The notes: generated by a model not told the origin, from the sequence alone. DNA of 64,000 bases from Nocardia aurea (GCF_003123685.1 NZ_QCYJ01000103.1:1-64000), one strand, 5' to 3'; positions 17,319 to 26,260 are shown, numbered from the stretch's first letter. A program made the numbers and translations.

Positions 17319-17747
17319 ATGTCGAAGCAGGTGCCGCTCGCTGACGGCCTGTTCACCTGGCCAGCGGAGAAACCGGTGCTGATCGCCGGGAAATGTGAGA
17401 AGTGCGGATTCGTCGACTTCCCGCGCAAGGAGCACTGCCTCCGGTGTTTCACCGGCGGCACGCAGCGATACGAGCTGCCGCGTCGAGGAAAGCTGTGGAC
17501 TTTCACCACGCAGCGCTTCCGTCCCCCGGCCCCGCCGTATGCCGGTGCCGACACCGCGGCGACCTTCGAGCCGTTCAATGTCGGATATATCGATCTCGGC
17601 GGGGAGATCCTGGTCGAGGCCAGGCTCACCGAGCCGGATCACCAGAACCTGACCATCGGCCAGGAGATGGAACTGGTCGTCGTCCCGTTCGGGATCGGCG
17701 ACGACGACACCGAAACGATGATCTACGCGTTCCGGCCGGTGGGCTGA
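17319..17747 (+). CDS. DUF35 zinc-ribbon and OB-fold protein, partner of the next thiolase
   Basis: The 142-residue protein begins with a rubredoxin-like zinc ribbon (C26, C29, C40, C43) followed by an OB-fold (GKLWTFTTQRF, NVGYIDLGGEILVEARL). DUF35 proteins bind acyl-CoA and associate with thiolase-fold enzymes; in steroid side-chain degradation the DUF35 domain of ChsH2 docks the aldolase Ltp2. The adjacent thiolase gene starts 23 bp downstream on the same strand, the usual arrangement. The start is ATG 17319 with CGAGGAGAGG upstream. It probably acts as an acyl-CoA-binding subunit rather than as an enzyme itself. Confidence 0.85.
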   Translation: MSKQVPLADGLFTWPAEKPVLIAGKCEKCGFVDFPRKEHCLRCFTGGTQRYELPRRGKLWTFTTQRFRPPAPPYAGADTAATFEPFNVGYIDLGGEILVEARLTEPDHQNLTIGQEMELVVVPFGIGDDDTETMIYAFRPVG

Positions 17748-17770
17748 GGACCGTGCTGAAGGAGAGTGCA

Positions 17771-18913
17771 TTGGACGTCGCGATCGTAGGCGTCGGCCTA
17801 CACCCGTTCGGCCGCTACGAGGGCAAGTCGGCATTGCAGATGGGCGCCGACAGCGTGCGCGCGGCCCTCGTCGACGCGGGCGCGGAATGGAAAGATGTCG
17901 GGGTTGCCTACGCGGGCAGTATGGAGATCACCAATCCCGAGGCAGTCGTCGGATTGCTCGGACTGACCGGCATCCCGGCACGTGCGGTGCTCAACGGTTG
18001 CGCCACCGGCGCGACGTCGCTGGCGATGGCGGCGAACGCCGTCGCCACCGGGGAGCACGATGTGGCCGTCGCGATCGGACTGGACAAGCATCCACGCGGT
18101 GCGTTCGCCGCGGATCCCTCCGTGGCCGGGTTGCCGGGTTGGTACGGCGAGGCCGGTCTTTTCCTGACCACGCATTTCTTCGGCATGAAGATCAACAGGT
18201 ACATGCACGACCACGGGATCAGTCATCGAACACTGGCCAGGACCGCGGCGAAAGCGTTCCGCAACGGTGCGGCCAACCCGCTGGCCTGGCGACGCAAGGC
18301 GATCTCGGAAGACGATATCCTGAACTCCCAGATCCTGAATTATCCACTGACGCAGTACATGTACTGCGCACCGGACGAAGGCGCGGCCGCGGCCATAGTC
18401 TGTCGCGCGGACCAGGCCCACAAGTACGCCGGTACCCCCGTCTACATCCGTGCTTGCGCGCTGCGTAGCCGACGGCTGGGCGCCTTCGAATTGCTGAGCC
18501 CCTCGCTGCCGACGGATTCGGTGCCGAGCCCGACCGTGGACGCTTCGCGCGAAGCCTACGAGAAGTCCGGAATCGGGCCCGAGGACATCGACATCGCGCA
18601 ACTCCAGGACACCGACGCGGGGTCGGAGATCATCCACATGGCCGAGAACGGCTTCTGTAAGGATGGTGAGCAGGAAAGACTTCTGGCCGAGGGCGCGACG
18701 GAAATCGGCGGTCGGATCCCGATCAATACCGACGGCGGCCTGCTGGCGAACGGTGAACCGGTCGGCGCTTCCGGCTTGCGCCAGATCTACGAATTGGTGA
18801 CGCAGTTGCGGGGACGGGCGGGTGATCGTCAAGTCCCCGGAGACCCGAGGGTCGGCTATGCCCAACTGTACGGTTCGCCGGGAACCGCAGGCGTGACCAT
18901 CCTGTCGCGCTGA
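17771..18913 (+). CDS. SCP2/Ltp-type thiolase
   Basis: This thiolase-superfamily protein has about 380 residues. The nucleophilic Cys is kept (LNGCATGATS), but the position of the His in HDCF reads Gln (LQDTDAG), and the GHPxGATG loop reads GEPVGASG, replacing the second catalytic His by Glu. The chemistry may therefore differ from a normal beta-ketothiolase. I chose TTG 17771, which has GAAGGAG 6 bp upstream and gives the N-terminus LDVAIVGVG; GTG 17753 is an in-frame alternative. It is coupled to the preceding DUF35 gene, and the two products likely form one complex. Confidence 0.8.
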   Translation: MDVAIVGVGLHPFGRYEGKSALQMGADSVRAALVDAGAEWKDVGVAYAGSMEITNPEAVVGLLGLTGIPARAVLNGCATGATSLAMAANAVATGEHDVAVAIGLDKHPRGAFAADPSVAGLPGWYGEAGLFLTTHFFGMKINRYMHDHGISHRTLARTAAKAFRNGAANPLAWRRKAISEDDILNSQILNYPLTQYMYCAPDEGAAAAIVCRADQAHKYAGTPVYIRACALRSRRLGAFELLSPSLPTDSVPSPTVDASREAYEKSGIGPEDIDIAQLQDTDAGSEIIHMAENGFCKDGEQERLLAEGATEIGGRIPINTDGGLLANGEPVGASGLRQIYELVTQLRGRAGDRQVPGDPRVGYAQLYGSPGTAGVTILSR

Positions 18914-18939
18914 CGAGCGAACGACCTGTACGGCAAACA

Positions 18940-18972
18940 GATTCGCCGTGACCGATGCGGTCACGGCGAATC
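18940..18972. terminator. Bidirectional hairpin between convergent genes
   Basis: A perfect 15-bp stem (GATTCGCCGTGACCG and its complement) has a 3-base loop. It lies between the thiolase stop at 18913 and the dehydrogenase stop at 18987. Confidence 0.82.
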
Positions 18973-18986
18973 GCTGTCTGGGGTGC

Positions 18987-19961
18987 CTATACCGCGGTGT
19001 CCATCTCGAACAGTCGCGCGGGCGCGGCGCCGTCGAGCAGCGACCGACCTAGTTCCGTGGTGAGCATACGGTGCGACGAAAGCAGATGATCGAGCGCGGC
19101 GGCACGCACGAGGTACCGATGGAGGTCGTGCTCCATGGTGAGCCCGACCGCCCCGCAGACCTGTAGCAGATTGCGGTTGGCGTGGCTCTGGGCCCGGCCC
19201 GCGGCGGCCTTGGCGACGGCGGCGGCGACGGGAGTCTCGTCGCCGTGCGCATTCCACGCGGTGTCGAGTAGATCGACCGCCGCGGTGAGCGCGACGTGTG
19301 TTTCGGCCAGCCGGTGGCGGACCGCTTGGAAGGCGGCGATCGGCTTGCCGAACTGGACGCGCGCGGTGGTGTGGTCGACGGCGAGCCGCAGCGCCACCTG
19401 CAGCGCACCGATGATCTCGGCGGCAAGGGCACGGCGGGCCGCGGCCAGCGCCGACTGCCACTCGGCGTCCGCCGCGATCGGCGCCGCGGTTTCCGCGGCG
19501 AGGCGGACCCGGTGCCATCGCAGATCGGCGTCGATCCCGTGCAGCGGTGACGTGGCGAGCACGGCAGCGGGCAGCACGAGCAGCGCGATCGACCGATCGA
19601 CCGTGATCGGCACCACGAACTCGTCGACGTCGTCGGGAGCCGACAGCAGCACCCCATCGACGGTGGCCCCCGCCGGGGCGAGGAGATCGCCATCGATCGG
19701 ATCCGGATAGAGCACCGCGCGCCGGGTCGACGCCGGGGGCAGGATCGTGGCGAGTTCGGCGAGTACGACGTCGTCGAGCGCATGTGAGCACGCCAGCGCT
19801 CGGCCGTGCTCACCGAACAGCAGCGCGGTCGCCTCGGCCGGGCTGTCGGCGACGACCTCGTCCCAGCCGAGCTGATCGAGCGCGCCGGTGAGGTCGGAGG
19901 GAGCGTCGGCGAGTAGCTCGCGTATCGACGCGGTGAGTAGTTCCGCGGTGGTGGTGTCCAT
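18987..19961 (-). CDS. Acyl-CoA dehydrogenase, diverged second subunit
   Basis: This 324-residue protein is shorter than normal acyl-CoA dehydrogenases (about 380). The N-terminal and barrel regions are weakly conserved, but the C-terminal helices are clear: HTTARVQFGKPIAAFQAVRHRL and QVCGAVGLTMEHDLHRYLVR. It starts at ATG 19961, overlapping the stop of the upstream dehydrogenase (TGATG). It is a probable beta subunit of a heteromeric enzyme with the gene at 19961-21130, as in FadE-type pairs of steroid catabolism. Confidence 0.83.
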   Translation of the reverse strand: MDTTTAELLTASIRELLADAPSDLTGALDQLGWDEVVADSPAEATALLFGEHGRALACSHALDDVVLAELATILPPASTRRAVLYPDPIDGDLLAPAGATVDGVLLSAPDDVDEFVVPITVDRSIALLVLPAAVLATSPLHGIDADLRWHRVRLAAETAAPIAADAEWQSALAAARRALAAEIIGALQVALRLAVDHTTARVQFGKPIAAFQAVRHRLAETHVALTAAVDLLDTAWNAHGDETPVAAAVAKAAAGRAQSHANRNLLQVCGAVGLTMEHDLHRYLVRAAALDHLLSSHRMLTTELGRSLLDGAAPARLFEMDTAV

Positions 19962-21130
19962 CAGTTCTTGTCTCCAGGCAGTCGTAGGACATGGTCGGCG
20001 AGGATGCCGCGCTGTACTTCGGCGGAGCCGCCCATGATGGTGGCCGCGCGGCTGTACCACCAGTGCGCGCGCCATCGTTCGGCATCGCTGTCGGGTTCGA
20101 GATCCATTCGCGCGCCGAGCAATTCCCGCGCGGCGTCGAAGAGACCCTGCTCCGCTGTGGCGAGCAGGATCTTGTCCGTGCTGGCCTCGGGACCGATCGC
20201 CTCGCCGCGGGCGAGCCGTGCCACGGTGCGTCCGGAGCGTGCGCGCAGCGCCAGGATGTCCATGGCGACCGTGCCGAGTTTGGTCGCCGCGCCGTCGGGC
20301 AGCCGTCCGGCCGACGTGAGCTGATCGCGCAGGGTGCGCAGTTGGCGGCCGAGTACGGTCGAGACGGCCCACGCGTACATGCCGCGTTCGAACTGCAGCA
20401 GATACATCGCGGTCGCCCAGCCCTGATCGTGGCCGCCGATGAGCCGGGTGGCGGGCACCCTGACCCGGTCGAAGAAGACCTCGGCCAATTCCTCGCGGCC
20501 ACTGGCCAATGCGATCGGTCGTGCCGTCACCCCCGGTACGTCGGCGTCGATCAGCAGCATGCTGAGACCGCGATGCCTGCTCTCCGCGGTGCCGGTGCGG
20601 ACCAGGCACATGAACCGTGCGGCGGTGGCGCCGTAACTGGTCCAGATCTTCTGTCCGTCGACGACATAGTCCTCACCTTCGCGATGGGCGCGACAGCGCA
20701 GTGCCGCCAAGTCGCTGCCCGCCTCGGGTTCGGAAAAGCCCTGGCCCCACCACTCCTTGCCGCTGAGGAATCGGGGCAGCAGTGTCGCGGAGATCTCCTC
20801 GGAGAAGTGCACCGTCGGTGGGCCCATGGTCTCCAGCACCAGATGCTGCCCGGGGAGGGGAAGATCCGCGGCCGCCAGTTCGTCGTAGAGGACGGCACGG
20901 TGGCGTTCGTCGCCGCCGAGACCACTCGCGTACCCGGGCCACCCGTACCGATTCCAGCCGTGCTCGTAGAGCAGTGCCACGAGCTCGGCGTGTGCGGCGA
21001 GCTCGTCGGGCACCGTGTCGTAGTGCGCGTTTCGCCAGCGGTCGGTTTCCGCGCTGTCGAGGAACTCTCGAAGCTTCCGGCGGTAGGCCCGCAGGTCGGT
21101 GCTCAGCGATGATGTCGTCGGTGCGCTCAT
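19961..21130 (-). CDS. Acyl-CoA dehydrogenase, first subunit of a pair
   Basis: The 389-residue acyl-CoA dehydrogenase contains WGQGFSEPEAGSDLA, GQKIWTSYGA and the C-terminal RAATIMGGSAEVQRGILADHVLRLPG. It is closest in style to the C-terminal half of the fused protein at 8201. The next gene overlaps its stop, so the two are probably translated together and assembled as alpha2-beta2. It is divergent from the ligase at 21254 with an AT-rich dyad between. It should oxidise the acyl-CoA made by a local ligase. Confidence 0.86.
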   Translation of the reverse strand: MSAPTTSSLSTDLRAYRRKLREFLDSAETDRWRNAHYDTVPDELAAHAELVALLYEHGWNRYGWPGYASGLGGDERHRAVLYDELAAADLPLPGQHLVLETMGPPTVHFSEEISATLLPRFLSGKEWWGQGFSEPEAGSDLAALRCRAHREGEDYVVDGQKIWTSYGATAARFMCLVRTGTAESRHRGLSMLLIDADVPGVTARPIALASGREELAEVFFDRVRVPATRLIGGHDQGWATAMYLLQFERGMYAWAVSTVLGRQLRTLRDQLTSAGRLPDGAATKLGTVAMDILALRARSGRTVARLARGEAIGPEASTDKILLATAEQGLFDAARELLGARMDLEPDSDAERWRAHWWYSRAATIMGGSAEVQRGILADHVLRLPGDKN

Positions 21131-21162
21131 TCATTCCTCGCGTGGTCGTGTCGAATCTACTA

Positions 21163-21177
21163 AATAGTTATACTATT
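21163..21177. promoter_or_regulatory. AT-rich dyad between divergent dehydrogenase and ligase genes
   Basis: AATAGT and ACTATT arms are separated by TAT. The site is 33 bp from the dehydrogenase start and 77 bp from the ligase start, so it is a candidate shared operator. Confidence 0.5.
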
Positions 21178-21253
21178 AAACCTGATTTTCGACTAGGGTG
21201 ACCGTGGCCGACGCTTCGGTTCGGTGAACTCGCCAGGATGGCTCGGAGGTGCG

Positions 21254-22762
21254 ATGAGCATCGCAATGTTGTTGGATTCGGTGGCCTCGGCGCTGCCGGA
21301 CCGCGTACTGATAGGTGCGGGTCCGGAGCGGACGGACGCGTCGGCGGTGGCGGCCGCGGCGTGCGCGGGCGCCCATGTCGTCGTCGGTGCAGAGGTCGAC
21401 GCGGTGGGATTCATCGGGATCGGTGGACCCGCGTTCCCGACCGCGCTGTTCGCCTCGGCGCTCGCCGGGGTCGCCTTCACTCCGATGAACTATCGGCTTC
21501 CGGCCGACCGGTTGGCCGAACTCGCGACGTGTCTGGGCGCGCGGCCGATGCTGATCGTCGACGACGAATACGCCGATGTGGTGAAGTATCTCGACGTCCT
21601 GACCTACAGCACGGGGGAGTGGCTCGCACTCCTGGCCGGAGCCGCGAGTGCCGGCCCGCCTGCTGTGGAAGTGGACGACGACGCGCCCGCGGTGGTCCTC
21701 TACACCAGCGGGACGACCGCGAAGCCCAAAGGGGCGGTGCTGCGGCATCGGCATCTCACCTCCTATGTGCTCCAGACGGTGGAATTCGCGTCGGCGGCGG
21801 CCACCGACGCCGCGCTGATCAGCGTGCCGCCTTATCACGTCGCGGGAGTCGGCACCGTGCTGACGAATATCTTCGCCGGGAGGCGGCTGATGTATCTGCC
21901 GTCGTTCACCCCCGGGGGTTGGCTGGACACCGTTCGCGAGGAGGCGATCACGCAGGCGATGCTGGTTCCGACGATGCTCGCGCGGATCGCGGAGCATCTC
22001 GGCGGAGCCGAGGCCGAGGTGCCGTGTCTGCGGTCTCTCGCTTACGGTGGCGCGCGGATGCCGCGGCCGGTATTGGAAGCCGCACTGCGCGCGATGCCCA
22101 AGGTCGCCTTCGCCAATGCGTATGGGTTGACCGAAACCAGCTCCACCATCGCGATTCTCGGCCCCGAGGACCACCGCGAGGCGCTGATCTCGGTGGACGA
22201 GAAAGTGCGGGCTCGGCTCGGGTCTGTCGGCAGGCTGTTGCCGGGGATCGAGGGGCGGATTCGCGCCGACTCCGGCGCCGAGCTGCCCGCGGGCGAGCCC
22301 GGCCAGTTGTGGGTGCGCGGCGAGCAGGTCGCCGGAGAATATCTGGGGGACGCGCCGTTGCTGGACAGCGATGGCTGGTTCCACACTCGTGACCAGGCGT
22401 GGATCGACCCGGACGGTTATCTCTACATCGTCGGGCGTTCCGACGACACGATCATTCGTGGCGGCGAGAATATCGCGCCCGCCGAGATCGAGGATGTGCT
22501 GGTATGTCAGCCGGGCGTCAAAGAGGTCGCGGTTGTCGGTGTGCCCGACGACGAGTGGGGTGCGCGCATCCTCGCCGTCGTAGTGCGGCAGCCGGGAGCA
22601 ACGGTGAGCGCCGATGAGGTGAAAACCTATGCACGGGCGCGACTGCGTGGCTCGCGTACTCCCGATGACGTTGCCTTCGTTTCCGAGCTGCCGCATACGC
22701 CTACCGGAAAGCTCATCCGGCGTGAGCTGCCCGCGCTGGTGCGGGCGTCGGTCCGGTCCTGA
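21254..22762 (+). CDS. Acyl-CoA synthetase (AMP-forming ligase)
   Basis: The 502-residue ANL ligase has the P-loop LYTSGTTAKPKGAV near residues 149-162, YGLTETSS near 290, the hinge VGRSDDTIIRGGENIAPAEI and the C-terminal catalytic Lys in TPTGKLIRRELP. It activates an unknown acid to its CoA ester. The ATG at 21254 has GGAGG 7 bp upstream; an in-frame ATG at 21224 is less likely. It is the first gene of a rightward group that continues through 28075, with an AT-rich promoter of its own before the second gene, so its substrate probably enters the pathway encoded there. Confidence 0.86.
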   Translation: MSIAMLLDSVASALPDRVLIGAGPERTDASAVAAAACAGAHVVVGAEVDAVGFIGIGGPAFPTALFASALAGVAFTPMNYRLPADRLAELATCLGARPMLIVDDEYADVVKYLDVLTYSTGEWLALLAGAASAGPPAVEVDDDAPAVVLYTSGTTAKPKGAVLRHRHLTSYVLQTVEFASAAATDAALISVPPYHVAGVGTVLTNIFAGRRLMYLPSFTPGGWLDTVREEAITQAMLVPTMLARIAEHLGGAEAEVPCLRSLAYGGARMPRPVLEAALRAMPKVAFANAYGLTETSSTIAILGPEDHREALISVDEKVRARLGSVGRLLPGIEGRIRADSGAELPAGEPGQLWVRGEQVAGEYLGDAPLLDSDGWFHTRDQAWIDPDGYLYIVGRSDDTIIRGGENIAPAEIEDVLVCQPGVKEVAVVGVPDDEWGARILAVVVRQPGATVSADEVKTYARARLRGSRTPDDVAFVSELPHTPTGKLIRRELPALVRASVRS

Positions 22763-22804
22763 CGGCCCGCTTTCCGTCTATGTTGTGATCTTGGCTACTC
22801 GCCC

Positions 22805-22832
22805 TATAATAGAGTTTAATTAACTATCTAAT
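22805..22832 (+). promoter_or_regulatory. AT-rich promoter island before amidohydrolase operon
   Basis: TATAAT at 22805-22810 is followed by TTAATTAA at 22816-22823, about 38 bp upstream of the ATG. This suggests a promoter with an overlapping operator for the operon 22861-28075. Confidence 0.5.
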
Positions 22833-22860
22833 TCAGCCCTTAGGTTTCTGGAGGACACCC

Positions 22861-24042
22861 ATGCCGCTGCAGCCGTGGATGAAACTGGTCTCGGTCGACG
22901 ATCATCTGATCGAACATCCGATGGTGTGGCAGGATCGGCTGCCGGAGAAGTGGAAGCCGGTCGGCCCGCGAATCGTCGAGCGAGAGCTGATTCCGGGCCG
23001 GCCGCCCGCGCAGGTGTGGCTGTACGAGGATCGGATCTATCCCTACATCGGACTGAACGCGGTGGCGGGGAAGAAGCCGGAGGAGTACGGCCTCGAACCC
23101 ACCCGGTACGAGGACATGATCCCCGGCTGCTACGACCCGAAGGCCAGGGTCGCCGACATGGACATCGACGGCGTCGAGGCGATGACCTGTTTCCCGTCGT
23201 TCCCGCGCTTCTGCGGGACAGTATTTCTCGAGGGACAGGACAAGGAACTCGCGAAAGCGTGCGTCCAAGCGTACAACGACTTCGTTCTCGACGAGTGGTG
23301 CGCGGCTGCGCCCGACCGCTTCATTCCCGTCGTCATCCTGCCGCTGTGGGACGCGCAGGCCTCTGTGGCCGAGATCCACCGCACGGTAGCCAAAGGCGCC
23401 AAGGCGATTTCGTTCCCCGACCTGCCGCACGCGCTCGGGCTGCCCTCGTTGCACAACGCCCATTGGGATCCGGTGTTCAGCGCCGCCGAGGAGACCGGCC
23501 TGGTGCTGTGCCAGCACTTCGGCAGCGGTGGTGAGAAGTCGATGCCGAACCTCGCCCCCGACGGGCAGTTCGCGGTGATGATCACGCTGATGGGAATGAA
23601 CAGCATGCAGGCGCTGTCGGACTGGATGTTCTCCCCGGCACTGCACAAGCATCCGAACCTGAAGATCGGTCTGTCCGAGGGCGGCATCGGCTGGTTGCCC
23701 TATCTCATCGAGCGCGCCGACATCACCTGGGAAAAGCACCGCTTCTACCAGAACATCAACAAGGACGTGAAGCCCTCGGAGTTGTTCCGCAAGCATTTCC
23801 ACGGGTGTTTCATCGAGGACGAATTCGGATTGGCCAATCGGGACGTCATCGGTATCGATCGGATCACCTGGGAATGCGATTACCCGCACTCCGATTCGTA
23901 CTGGCCCGCCAGCCGCAAGCGCGCCATCGAGGTCTTCGCGAACATTCCGGATGACGAAGTCCACCGGATGGTCGAGTTGAACGCGCGCCGGCTGTACAAC
24001 TTCCCGTCGATGGATTCGTCCCCGGCACAGACGGAGAGTTGA
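22861..24042 (+). CDS. ACMSD-type amidohydrolase (amidohydrolase 2 family), copy 1
   Basis: The 393-residue TIM-barrel hydrolase or decarboxylase starts MPLQPWMKLVSVDDHLIEHP, where DDH is the first metal-binding motif. Further candidate ligands are the His in CQHFGSGG and the Asp in WECDYPHSDS. The ACMSD-like family includes non-hydrolytic decarboxylases, hydratases and ring-cleavage C-C hydrolases. In actinobacterial acyl-CoA clusters members are common but mostly uncharacterised. It is roughly half identical by eye to the protein at 58590 (shared PYIG.NAVAG, DMIPGCY, ARVADMD). GGAGG precedes the ATG. It is followed after 3 bp by a small helical protein, and a related small gene also flanks the 58590 copy. 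Confidence 0.85.
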   Translation: MPLQPWMKLVSVDDHLIEHPMVWQDRLPEKWKPVGPRIVERELIPGRPPAQVWLYEDRIYPYIGLNAVAGKKPEEYGLEPTRYEDMIPGCYDPKARVADMDIDGVEAMTCFPSFPRFCGTVFLEGQDKELAKACVQAYNDFVLDEWCAAAPDRFIPVVILPLWDAQASVAEIHRTVAKGAKAISFPDLPHALGLPSLHNAHWDPVFSAAEETGLVLCQHFGSGGEKSMPNLAPDGQFAVMITLMGMNSMQALSDWMFSPALHKHPNLKIGLSEGGIGWLPYLIERADITWEKHRFYQNINKDVKPSELFRKHFHGCFIEDEFGLANRDVIGIDRITWECDYPHSDSYWPASRKRAIEVFANIPDDEVHRMVELNARRLYNFPSMDSSPAQTES

Positions 24043-24045
24043 CCG

Positions 24046-24345
24046 ATGGATCCGGTCGAGGGGATCTCGAAGGACGACTGGACCGACACCGACCTGCTCA
24101 CCCGCGCCGAGGCAGGTGAGCGGCTCGATCAGGAGATCGCGGTCGCTACCCGCGAACTCGAGATATTGCGGGTGGCGTCAGCGCCGGATGCCGCCGCCGT
24201 CGAACTGCTGACCAGACGCATCGACGCAATGCGGAAAGTACGCGCCCACCTGGCCGACCGGCCCGACCGAGCCACTCGGGCCGCAGCGAATTCGACCGGG
24301 GGATACGTGATTGGACCGAACGGACGACAAGGAGGGAAGCCATGA
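24046..24345 (+). CDS. Small helical protein linked to amidohydrolase, copy 1
   Basis: This 99-residue hydrophilic protein of unknown function is mostly helical and charged, with the core TDLLTRAEAGERLDQEI followed by a heptad-like stretch to about residue 70 and a Gly-rich tail. The core matches the product at 58209 (HDLLTYGIAGDRLREEI and a later RI), which is likewise next to a related amidohydrolase. That repeated linkage suggests an accessory or regulatory subunit of the amidohydrolase. It has no signal peptide, membrane segment or known catalytic motif. Its stop overlaps the ATG of the hydratase gene (ATGA), so it is within a translationally coupled operon. Confidence 0.75.
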   Translation: MDPVEGISKDDWTDTDLLTRAEAGERLDQEIAVATRELEILRVASAPDAAAVELLTRRIDAMRKVRAHLADRPDRATRAAANSTGGYVIGPNGRQGGKP

Positions 24346-25094
24346 CGGTGCTGGTGGAACAGCTCGACGCGGTCACGGTGGTGACGATCAACCGTCCCGA
24401 GGCGCGCAACGCGCTCGACGCGGAAACGATGGCGGGCATCGGCGAGGCATTCGCCGCGGCCGAGTGGAACCCCGAGGTACGGGCGGTGATGCTCACCGGT
24501 GCGGGTGACCGGGCATTCTGCGCGGGCATGGATCTGCACGCGTTCGCCGAAGGCGGTGCGATCATCGATGAGTCGCGGCCGGGGCTGGAGGTTTTCACGC
24601 AGCGGATCTTCCCGAAACCGGTCATCGCCGCGGTGAACGGTGCTGCGGTCGCGGGCGGATTCGAACTCGTGCTGGCGTGTGATCTCGTTATCGCCGCCGA
24701 CCATGTGAAATTCGGGCTGCCCGAGGTCAAGAGAGGCTTGGTGGCCGCGGGCGGCGGAACGCGGCTCCCACGCCGAATTCCGCTGGCAGTGGCGCTGGAG
24801 CTTGGGCTGACCGGCGAGACCTTCGGGCCGCAGCGAGCACTGGAACTCGGGCTGGTGAACCGGGTTGTCCCAGGTGACCGCCTGCGGACCGAAGCGCTCG
24901 CGCTGGCACAGGGCATCGCACGCAACGGCCCGTTGGCGCTGAAGGTCACCAAGGAACTGATGTGGGCGGAGGTCAAGGGCCTCGATGGCAAGGCGATCGA
25001 GGAAGCCTCGCGCGGTGTGTTCGCCAGTGCGGACGCGCTGGAAGGCGCACGGGCCTTCGCCGAGAAGCGGGAGCCGGTATGGCAGGGCCGCTGA
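24342..25094 (+). CDS. Enoyl-CoA hydratase/isomerase (crotonase)
   Basis: The 250-residue crotonase-fold enzyme has GDRAFCAGMDLHAF (first oxyanion-hole strand), AAVNGAAVAGGFELVLACD and FGLPEVKRGLVAAGGGTRL. The Glu of LPEV corresponds to one of the two hydratase glutamates, while the second position seems to be Gly, so it may act as an isomerase or specialised hydratase. Length is normal. It overlaps the genes on both sides (ATGA with the small protein; the dehydrogenase starts 16 bp inside its 3' end), typical of tight operons. It acts on the enoyl-CoA produced by the next gene or a neighbouring dehydrogenase. Confidence 0.86.
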   Translation: MTVLVEQLDAVTVVTINRPEARNALDAETMAGIGEAFAAAEWNPEVRAVMLTGAGDRAFCAGMDLHAFAEGGAIIDESRPGLEVFTQRIFPKPVIAAVNGAAVAGGFELVLACDLVIAADHVKFGLPEVKRGLVAAGGGTRLPRRIPLAVALELGLTGETFGPQRALELGLVNRVVPGDRLRTEALALAQGIARNGPLALKVTKELMWAEVKGLDGKAIEEASRGVFASADALEGARAFAEKREPVWQGR

Positions 25095-26260
25095 CCGAAC
25101 ACCGTGCGGCCGAGCAGACACCCGACGAGACCGCGGCGTTCCGCGAGCAGTTGCGTGCCTGGCTGGAATCGGTGCCGAGACCGGCGGGGCTGAGGGACTA
25201 CGGTCCGACTCCGACGGTGGACGACGTGCCCGCGGGCCGGGTATGGCAGCGCACGCTGGCCGACGCCGGATACGCGTGCCTGTCCTGGCCGGTGGAGTAC
25301 GGCGGCCGTGGTTCGAGCACGATGGAACAGGCGGTTTTCGCCGAGGAGACCGCGCGAGCGGATGTCCCCAGACAGTTGGGAATCGTCGGTCCTGCCCTGG
25401 CTGCGCCGGTGATCATGCAATTCGGCACCGACGAGCAGCGAGCACAGTATCTGGAACCGATCAGGATCGGTGCACATCTGTGGTGCCAGCTGTTCTCCGA
25501 GCCGGAGGCGGGATCGGACTTGGCCTCGCTGCGTACGAGAGCGGTCGCCGAGGGCGACGAGTGGGTGATCGACGGACAGAAGGTATGGACCAGTGCCGCC
25601 GCGTCCGCCGACTACGGTCTGCTGATCGCGCGAACCGGTCCCGGCCGCTACGACGGAATGACCGCCTTCATCGTCGAGATGACCACCCCCGGCATCACGG
25701 TGCGCCCGCTCGAGCAGATGGATGGCGAGAGCAAATTCAACGAAGTCTTCCTCGCCGGAGTGCGCCTTCGAGACGAGGATCGGCTCGGGGACATCGGGCA
25801 GGGGTGGCAGGTGGCCACCGCGACCTTGGGTACCGAACGACTCTCGCTCGGCACCCAGTCGGTGTCGATGTTCGCCGCGCTCGACGACATCGCCGCGGCC
25901 GCTGCCGAACGTCATCGGCTCACCCCACGCCTCGGTGAGGAGATCGTCTCGATCTGGACCCGTATCTGGCTGCTGCGCGCGACGTGGCTGCGCGCGGTGC
26001 ACGCGGACTCCTCGTTGACATCGCCGACCTTCTCAGTGCTCAAGATGATGAGTTCGGAAACCCATCGTGATCTCGCAGACCTGGCCGTCGACGCCCTCGG
26101 CCTCGATGTCACAGAGGATCCGCGCGACAACCCGATCGTGCACGGGATGCTCGTCGCACGAGCGCAGACCATTCTCGGCGGAACGAGCGAAATCCAGCGC
26201 AATATTCTCGCCGAGCGAGTGCTCGGGCTGCCGCGCGACTCTGCCCGGAAGAAGACCTGA
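25079..26260 (+). CDS. Acyl-CoA dehydrogenase
   Basis: The 393-residue acyl-CoA dehydrogenase has WPVEYGGRGSS, WCQLFSEPEAGSDLAS, GQKVWTSAAA, the loop RPLEQMDGESKFNEVF and the C-terminal ILGGTSEIQRNILAERVLGLP. All usual blocks are present in a single chain, so it could work as a homotetramer. The start is ATG 25079, overlapping the hydratase gene by 16 bp, with GGGAG upstream. It belongs to the operon 22861-28075 and likely supplies the alpha,beta-dehydrogenation step for the substrate activated by the ligase at 21254. Confidence 0.86.
   Translation: MAGPLTEHRAAEQTPDETAAFREQLRAWLESVPRPAGLRDYGPTPTVDDVPAGRVWQRTLADAGYACLSWPVEYGGRGSSTMEQAVFAEETARADVPRQLGIVGPALAAPVIMQFGTDEQRAQYLEPIRIGAHLWCQLFSEPEAGSDLASLRTRAVAEGDEWVIDGQKVWTSAAASADYGLLIARTGPGRYDGMTAFIVEMTTPGITVRPLEQMDGESKFNEVFLAGVRLRDEDRLGDIGQGWQVATATLGTERLSLGTQSVSMFAALDDIAAAAAERHRLTPRLGEEIVSIWTRIWLLRATWLRAVHADSSLTSPTFSVLKMMSSETHRDLADLAVDALGLDVTEDPRDNPIVHGMLVARAQTILGGTSEIQRNILAERVLGLPRDSARKKT

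Noticed and set aside
20673..21134. Open frame overlapping the dehydrogenase start
   Set aside because: Out-of-frame shadow of the 19961-21130 gene with Arg-rich composition.
24146..26002. Long open frame (618 codons) on the - strand
   Set aside because: It is antisense to the hydratase and dehydrogenase genes. Its product is low-complexity Arg/Ser/Pro-rich sequence without motifs.
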